Source: Irineochytrium annulatum
Lineage: Eukaryota > Chytridiomycota > Chytridiomycetes > Chytridiales > Chytridiaceae
Assembly: GCA_027600665.1 (NCBI GenBank)
Contig: JADGJL010001027.1
Coordinates: 1 to 10,903, forward strand
Direction: 5' to 3'
DNA: 10,903 bases
The translations under genes and the position numbers were made by a program. The notes beneath the pieces were generated by a model. That model worked only from the letters and a program-made list of their open reading frames with translations, was not told the origin of the DNA and did not search any database. The first letter of the stretch is position 1. Every line of letters starts with the position of its first letter. Positions 7,468 through 10,903 of this stretch are shown here, piece by piece.

Positions 7468-8726
7468 CTACGCCGAGAATCCGCGGCTCCTCCATCGACA
7501 ACGGCATGCCGGCGTTCGTTGCCACCAAATTCTCCTCGAGTCCCCGGGGTATCTCTCGTGCTTCGACCACCTATCCGTTCGTCGTCGCGCCTCTCCGCCC
7601 GCGCTTTTGCGTCTTCCCGTAAACAGGGTTGCCAGTTCCAGTTCAATCTCGCTGATCCTCATCGCGTCCTTCTCACTCTCGGCGAACCAGATGTTGATCA
7701 AGTCTCTCATCTGCTCCAACGTGACGACGTCCATGCCCGTGGCGTGCTTTCCGCGCTTTTGGTTCTCGTATCGCTCCAGCTCGTCCGTCACGAAAGTTCC
7801 GGCTGTCAGCGCGTCGCGCTCCATGTTTCTTCTTGCTTCCAGCTCCTCGGTAAGGATGACGACGAGGCGGGCGTTTAACTTCAACGGGTCGTTGTCGCCC
7901 TCTAATTTGTCTTCCCTCGCGCTCTTCAGCCCCCTCGCCAACCGGTCCCTCTCCAGCTGCCGCATCCTCCAAGCGTTGACCCTCGGCTCGACGCAATCCG
8001 TTAATTGCCTCACAGCCGGCGACAGAAGCTCCGTTATGCCGGAGGACGCGTTGCTGCGGACCGTGCGCGACCGGGCGAGCGGGTGGGAGTGGTGGTCCGA
8101 GCCTTCGACCGAGAGGGATTGAAACGAGATCGCGTCCGAGGTATCGCGATCTTGTTCGGGGATGTATTCAGCTGAGAGTGGGGCCTGGTTGAAAAACGGC
8201 GGTGATGACGAAGGCAGAGCAAAGATTTGGGGCATTGCGCGCATTCCAGCGCCGGTATGCTCGACCTCCAGCTCGTTCGATGCGGACGAGATTCCCGCGT
8301 CCAAAGTCTTCGTGATGATGGCATGCAAAGTTGCTAGTTCCCTAGCGTCTTCTTTTACCTTCGCGGCCGCCTCCATCGCCGACCTTTTTAAGACCAGACC
8401 CAGAACAGTGGCCTCAAACTCCTCCACAGGCGTGCCATCTCGCCGCATGAACTCATCAAATTGGTCATGTACATGGAGCGGCCACGCGGCCTCGGCATCC
8501 GGCCCATCGCCGGCGTATACGGCCGCGAGCTGTCCCTGGACCTCTCGCCTCGTCGTCGTTTGCAGGGCCGAGGACATGCAGTGAATGAAAGACGTGACCG
8601 TCGGGTCGTAGGGTGGCGTGTAGGGTGGGACGGGCTCGTCGGGGTCTTCAGACAAACATTTGGAGCGCAATCCAGCAAACTTGTTGTCTCACCGTCACGA
8701 TTTCGCCGGCGGAAGAAGAAGTTCAT
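7468..8726 (-). CDS. Unknown helical protein, 2 exons, about 403 aa
   Basis: Exon 1 (8726-8693) encodes MNFFFRRRNRD. A 47-nt GTGAGA...GAAG intron (8646-8692) follows, and exon 2 (8645-7468) runs to TAG. I do not recognise the family. After a basic start come Pro/Tyr repeats (PVPPYTPPYDP), then a helical region (about 25-145) with charged residues. Next is a Ser/Pro-rich linker holding ALPSSSPPFF and SRTVRSNASSG. A long charged helical segment (about 234-353) follows, with coiled-coil-like stretches such as ARLVVILTEELEARRNMERD and SEIELELATL. No signal peptide or membrane helix is evident, so a cytosolic or nuclear role is likely. The last roughly 50 residues turn abruptly Arg/Trp-rich, as if out of frame; a neighbouring frame continues the helix from base 7620 down to a TGA at 7461. 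Coding is well supported, the C-terminus is not. Confidence 0.75.
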
Positions 8727-8734
8727 TTGTCCTT

Positions 8735-8790
8735 AGGGTTCTTCGTTAGATGTTGAGAGTTCAGGGTTCTTCGTTAGATGTTGAAAGTTC
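8735..8790. repeat. 28-bp tandem duplication
   Basis: Two adjacent 28-base copies (8735-8762 and 8763-8790) starting AGGGTTCTTCGTTAGATG differ at one base (GAGAG versus GAAAG). An 11-base part, GGGTTCTTCGT, recurs at 9135-9145. It lies 9 bp upstream of the minus-strand gene's start codon, in its presumed 5' UTR or core promoter. Confidence 0.9.
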
Positions 8791-9226
8791 GAAAGATGCG
8801 GCATCCGATGCAGGGGAGGTTGAGGTTGGTGTTCTGATGAAAGAGATGCAGTTAGCGCCGGCGTCGCGAAAGAAGTAGACGGGCAACGAAATCGGTGGAT
8901 TCAAGGAATTTCAGAGAGATATCCAGATCGAAATGTACAACAAAGTATCGCCAAAAGCCCTGGTCGATATCGCGTCTGGTGGTTTAGGACCGACGCCTCC
9001 GTTTCGACCGGTTGCGTTAAAAACCTGGAGAACCACTCCATATGTCGCAGAAAGAACTTACCGCTCACGATCCGGGTGCTTCGAGCTCTTGACGCGAAGA
9101 TCGTGTAAGGTCCAGTAAATAAAATGATTATTCCGGGTTCTTCGTCGAGAATTTGGCCGCCCGAAATCAGAGGCCGCCGCGCCGTTGAGGCAACGATGCA
9201 GGCATGCATGGAGGCAAGCAACCGAT

Positions 9227-9292
9227 CACAAGCCATCTGCAAGCCTTGTCGTCTATTTCGATGAGGGGAAAGCACAAGCCATCGTCTATTTC
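9227..9292. repeat. Imperfect direct repeat, second copy lacks an internal segment
   Basis: Copy A (9227-9259) starts CACAAGCCATC and ends TCGTCTATTTC. Copy B (9273-9292) is CACAAGCCATCGTCTATTTC, which joins the two ends directly and omits 13 internal bases. It sits in the divergent intergenic region. Confidence 0.7.
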
Positions 9293-9810
9293 ACCAGCAC
9301 CCAGATTGATCTGGCCAGCCGAGATGGGCAGGGGATTGGAGTTGGAGGGAGAGATTAGACGGCGCGCTGTGGCGCTGTGGGGCATTGCTTCTTTCTGAAT
9401 CACTGGGGCAATCCATTTTGTTCCTTCGGTTCCATTTTAACATAAATTCGTCATATTGCCGCTGTTATGCTCGAACGGTTGTCTCTTTTATTATTAATAT
9501 GCGACGAAAGCTCCTCCTAACTTTCTTTCTTCGTTCGTCCTGTTCATACTCTCAAAAAACCTGTGATTTACGCGACATCTCTCTCGATAGTATATGTTGC
9601 CATATATTGTAACACAGCATGGGAGGAGCCACCACCAAGGAAAGGAGTCATTCGCACGAGCCAGCGAGGAAGATCGCGGTTCAAGGAAAAACAAGAAATT
9701 AAACTGTTCAACCGTGCCGCTGTCCTTTCCGATTTGTCGACTCCGACAGTCCCATCGGTAAAGCTCTTTCGGCCACGGCGCCCACATCGCTGACCACCAC
9801 CCCGACGCCC

Positions 9811-10903
9811 ATGCCGCCTCCAATCCGCTGTCCGTCCCCGTCCTCGTCCGCGGCCCCGGCCTCCCCGACTGTACCGCGCATCCAACATTCCAGGACGCGC
9901 TCAACATCGTCCAACACTTCCACGCTCTCGCACACCTTAAAGACCTTTTGGATTGAGGCCACTGTGGCCGGGATTGCGCATGTGCCTGTCCTGGTGAACA
10001 GGAAGCAGCTGAGATGCACGCTGACGTACGGGTTCTCGGAGAAAGCGGCCCTTCCCCTTAACATCCATTCGGTGTCGAGGCAGAACGGGCAAAGGTCTCA
10101 GAAGCGGCAAGTTCTTCTCGGTATGTCACTTTATATTTATACGCATGTGTACATAGATACTAATCTTACCAAAATCGTTCATGCAGCCCACGACGTTTGT
10201 GTTAGAGCCGCCGGTCGGACAACGCTGCAGGGCGCACTCGTGATAGCAGATGGGCCCGAGACAGCGGACGTGGTTCTCGGTGGTCCTTGGTGCACAGCGG
10301 TGAACATGGAGGTTGTCTCGACCGACGACAATCCTTTCCAGGCACCCTACGTCCTTATTGACGGCTCAGAGGGCCGCACGCGCGTCAACGTTGTCGAACC
10401 GCCTCATTGGTTCACCCCGCCTGCGCAAGAAGAGGCTCGCGTTCTTGACGAATTGTTCGATCTTGCGACTATCGGGGTTGCAGTTAGCCGTCCGACCTCA
10501 TTGTCGTCGACGCCCTCTTCGGTCGCGAGCGACGAGTCGGCGAAGGGAAGGCATATTCATCAGGGCAGCACCACGGTGCATCCCAACCGGTCCGAGTCGC
10601 CTACGTGGATGGATAGCCGGTCTTCGTCCCGGGCCTCGAGTACTACGGTTTCCTCGTCGCCAAAACTGCCTCCCTTAGACAGTGTTTCTCCCTTAACGCT
10701 CGATTTCCCGACGTTGCCCGCGCATCGCCAGGCAGCCACCTCCCCTACCTTAATCCTCAAGCCTTCCCGACCACCTAGCCCGCTGAAGCCGAGTTCTCCC
10801 GTCAAAACAAAGCCCTCCCTCGACTCCGTCAAGCCAAAGTCTTTCGCCTCCGTAGCCGCCCGGACCCCAATATCCCGCAAATCCTACCCCTCCCTCAAAT
10901 CCC
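9811..10903 (+). CDS. Ser/Pro-rich protein with a retropepsin-like, catalytically degenerate domain (partial)
   Basis: Exon 1 (9811-10120) and exon 2 (10187 to the window end) join in phase 1 across a 66-nt GTATGT...TACTAAT...GCAG intron, giving at least 342 residues with no stop reached. Residues 1-43 are Ser/Thr/Pro-rich. About 45-145 reads as beta strands: FWIEATVAGIAHVPVLVN, then LRCTLTYGFSEKAALPL, and finally LVIADGPETADVVLGGPW followed by CTAVNMEV. The spacing and the VVLGGPW end resemble retropepsin folds of LTR-element Gag-Pol, where ILGMPWL-like strings are frequent. Where the catalytic D-S/T-G would sit the sequence has T-Y-G (72-74), so proteolysis is unlikely. The remainder (from about 205) is Ser/Pro/Lys-rich and probably disordered. 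The start is the first in-frame ATG after an upstream TAA at 9700, but its context is poor and a 5' exon is possible. The retropepsin link is a hypothesis; coding is firmer. Confidence 0.65.
   Translation, partial: MPPPIRCPSPSSSAAPASPTVPRIQHSRTRSTSSNTSTLSHTLKTFWIEATVAGIAHVPVLVNRKQLRCTLTYGFSEKAALPLNIHSVSRQNGQRSQKRQVLLGMSLYIYTHVYIDTNLTKIVHAAHDVCVRAAGRTTLQGALVIADGPETADVVLGGPWCTAVNMEVVSTDDNPFQAPYVLIDGSEGRTRVNVVEPPHWFTPPAQEEARVLDELFDLATIGVAVSRPTSLSSTPSSVASDESAKGRHIHQGSTTVHPNRSESPTWMDSRSSSRASSTTVSSSPKLPPLDSVSPLTLDFPTLPAHRQAATSPTLILKPSRPPSPLKPSSPVKTKPSLDSVKPKSFASVAARTPISRKSYPSLKS

Larger units (their letters stand above)
8727..9810. promoter_or_regulatory. Divergent intergenic region between two gene starts
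   Basis: About 1.1 kb separates the 5' ends of the minus-strand gene (ATG 8726) and the plus-strand gene (ATG 9811), so it should hold both promoters and 5' UTRs. It contains two short repeat sets, listed separately. Minus-strand frames at 8901-9275 and 9494-9907 have no domain, phase-linked exons or consistent codon bias. No TATA box or binding site can be assigned with confidence. Confidence 0.45.

Noticed and set aside
8901..9275. 124-codon minus-strand open frame in the divergent region
   Set aside because: No domain, irregular codon bias, and located in the presumed promoter region of both flanking genes.
9760..9953. Second plus-strand frame with strong C at third positions (ends with a TGA just before FWIEATV)
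   Set aside because: It has no ATG and ends before the conserved block; the Ser/Pro frame continues through it. It remains a possible alternative N-terminus if an intron lies near 9950, but I see no clear donor.
9708..10064. 118-codon minus-strand open frame overlapping exon 1 of the right-hand gene
   Set aside because: High GC alone keeps it open. The plus strand has a longer frame joined across a well-formed intron with matching phase, and continues to the window end.
10560..10880. Minus-strand 106-codon open frame in the right-hand gene
   Set aside because: Antisense to the Ser/Pro-rich plus-strand exon; it lacks an independent signal.

Overview
The window looks like genomic DNA of a basidiomycete fungus, probably Agaricomycotina. 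The reasons are GC-rich coding sequence with C/G at third positions, dense short introns (mostly 45-73 nt) with fungal splice sites and CTAAC/CTGAC-type branch points, and eukaryotic cell-cycle and recombination genes close together on both strands. I see no prokaryotic signals, tRNA, rRNA or CRISPR.

Layout. (1) 1-375 (+) is the 3' end of a probable cyclin-fold protein. (2) 376-1050 is an AT-richer convergent spacer. (3) 1051-4199 (-) is a complete 14-exon gene for a fidgetin-like-1 (FIGL1/FIGNL1) AAA ATPase; the splice model gives exactly 749 codons plus stop, with every phase matching. It has a 13-nt microexon carrying the sensor-1 motif, a GC-AG intron and a conserved FxxA (F-M-T-A) RAD51-binding motif. 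(4) 4405-4929 (-) is an unrecognised Lys/Glu-rich acidic open frame. (5) 4837-6028 (+) is a four-exon divergent mitotic (B/A-type) cyclin, preceded by a G-quadruplex-like tract. (6) 6029-7467 has no gene I can model with confidence, though one 166-codon minus-strand frame (6809-7309) is notable. (7) 7468-8726 (-) is a two-exon unknown helical protein of about 403 aa with a suspicious change of reading frame near its end. (8) 8727-9810 is a roughly 1.1-kb divergent intergenic region with short repeats. (9) 9811-10903 (+) is a two-exon gene running off the window. Its N-terminal part resembles a retropepsin fold whose catalytic Asp is missing; the rest is Ser/Pro-rich.

How they relate. FIGL1 proteins regulate RAD51 in homologous recombination, and the two cyclin-fold genes would act with cyclin-dependent kinases. 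Eukaryotic neighbours need not be functionally linked and I see no operon-like arrangement. The parts most worth a second look are the FIGL1 microexon and the possible domesticated, catalytically dead retropepsin gene at the right edge.
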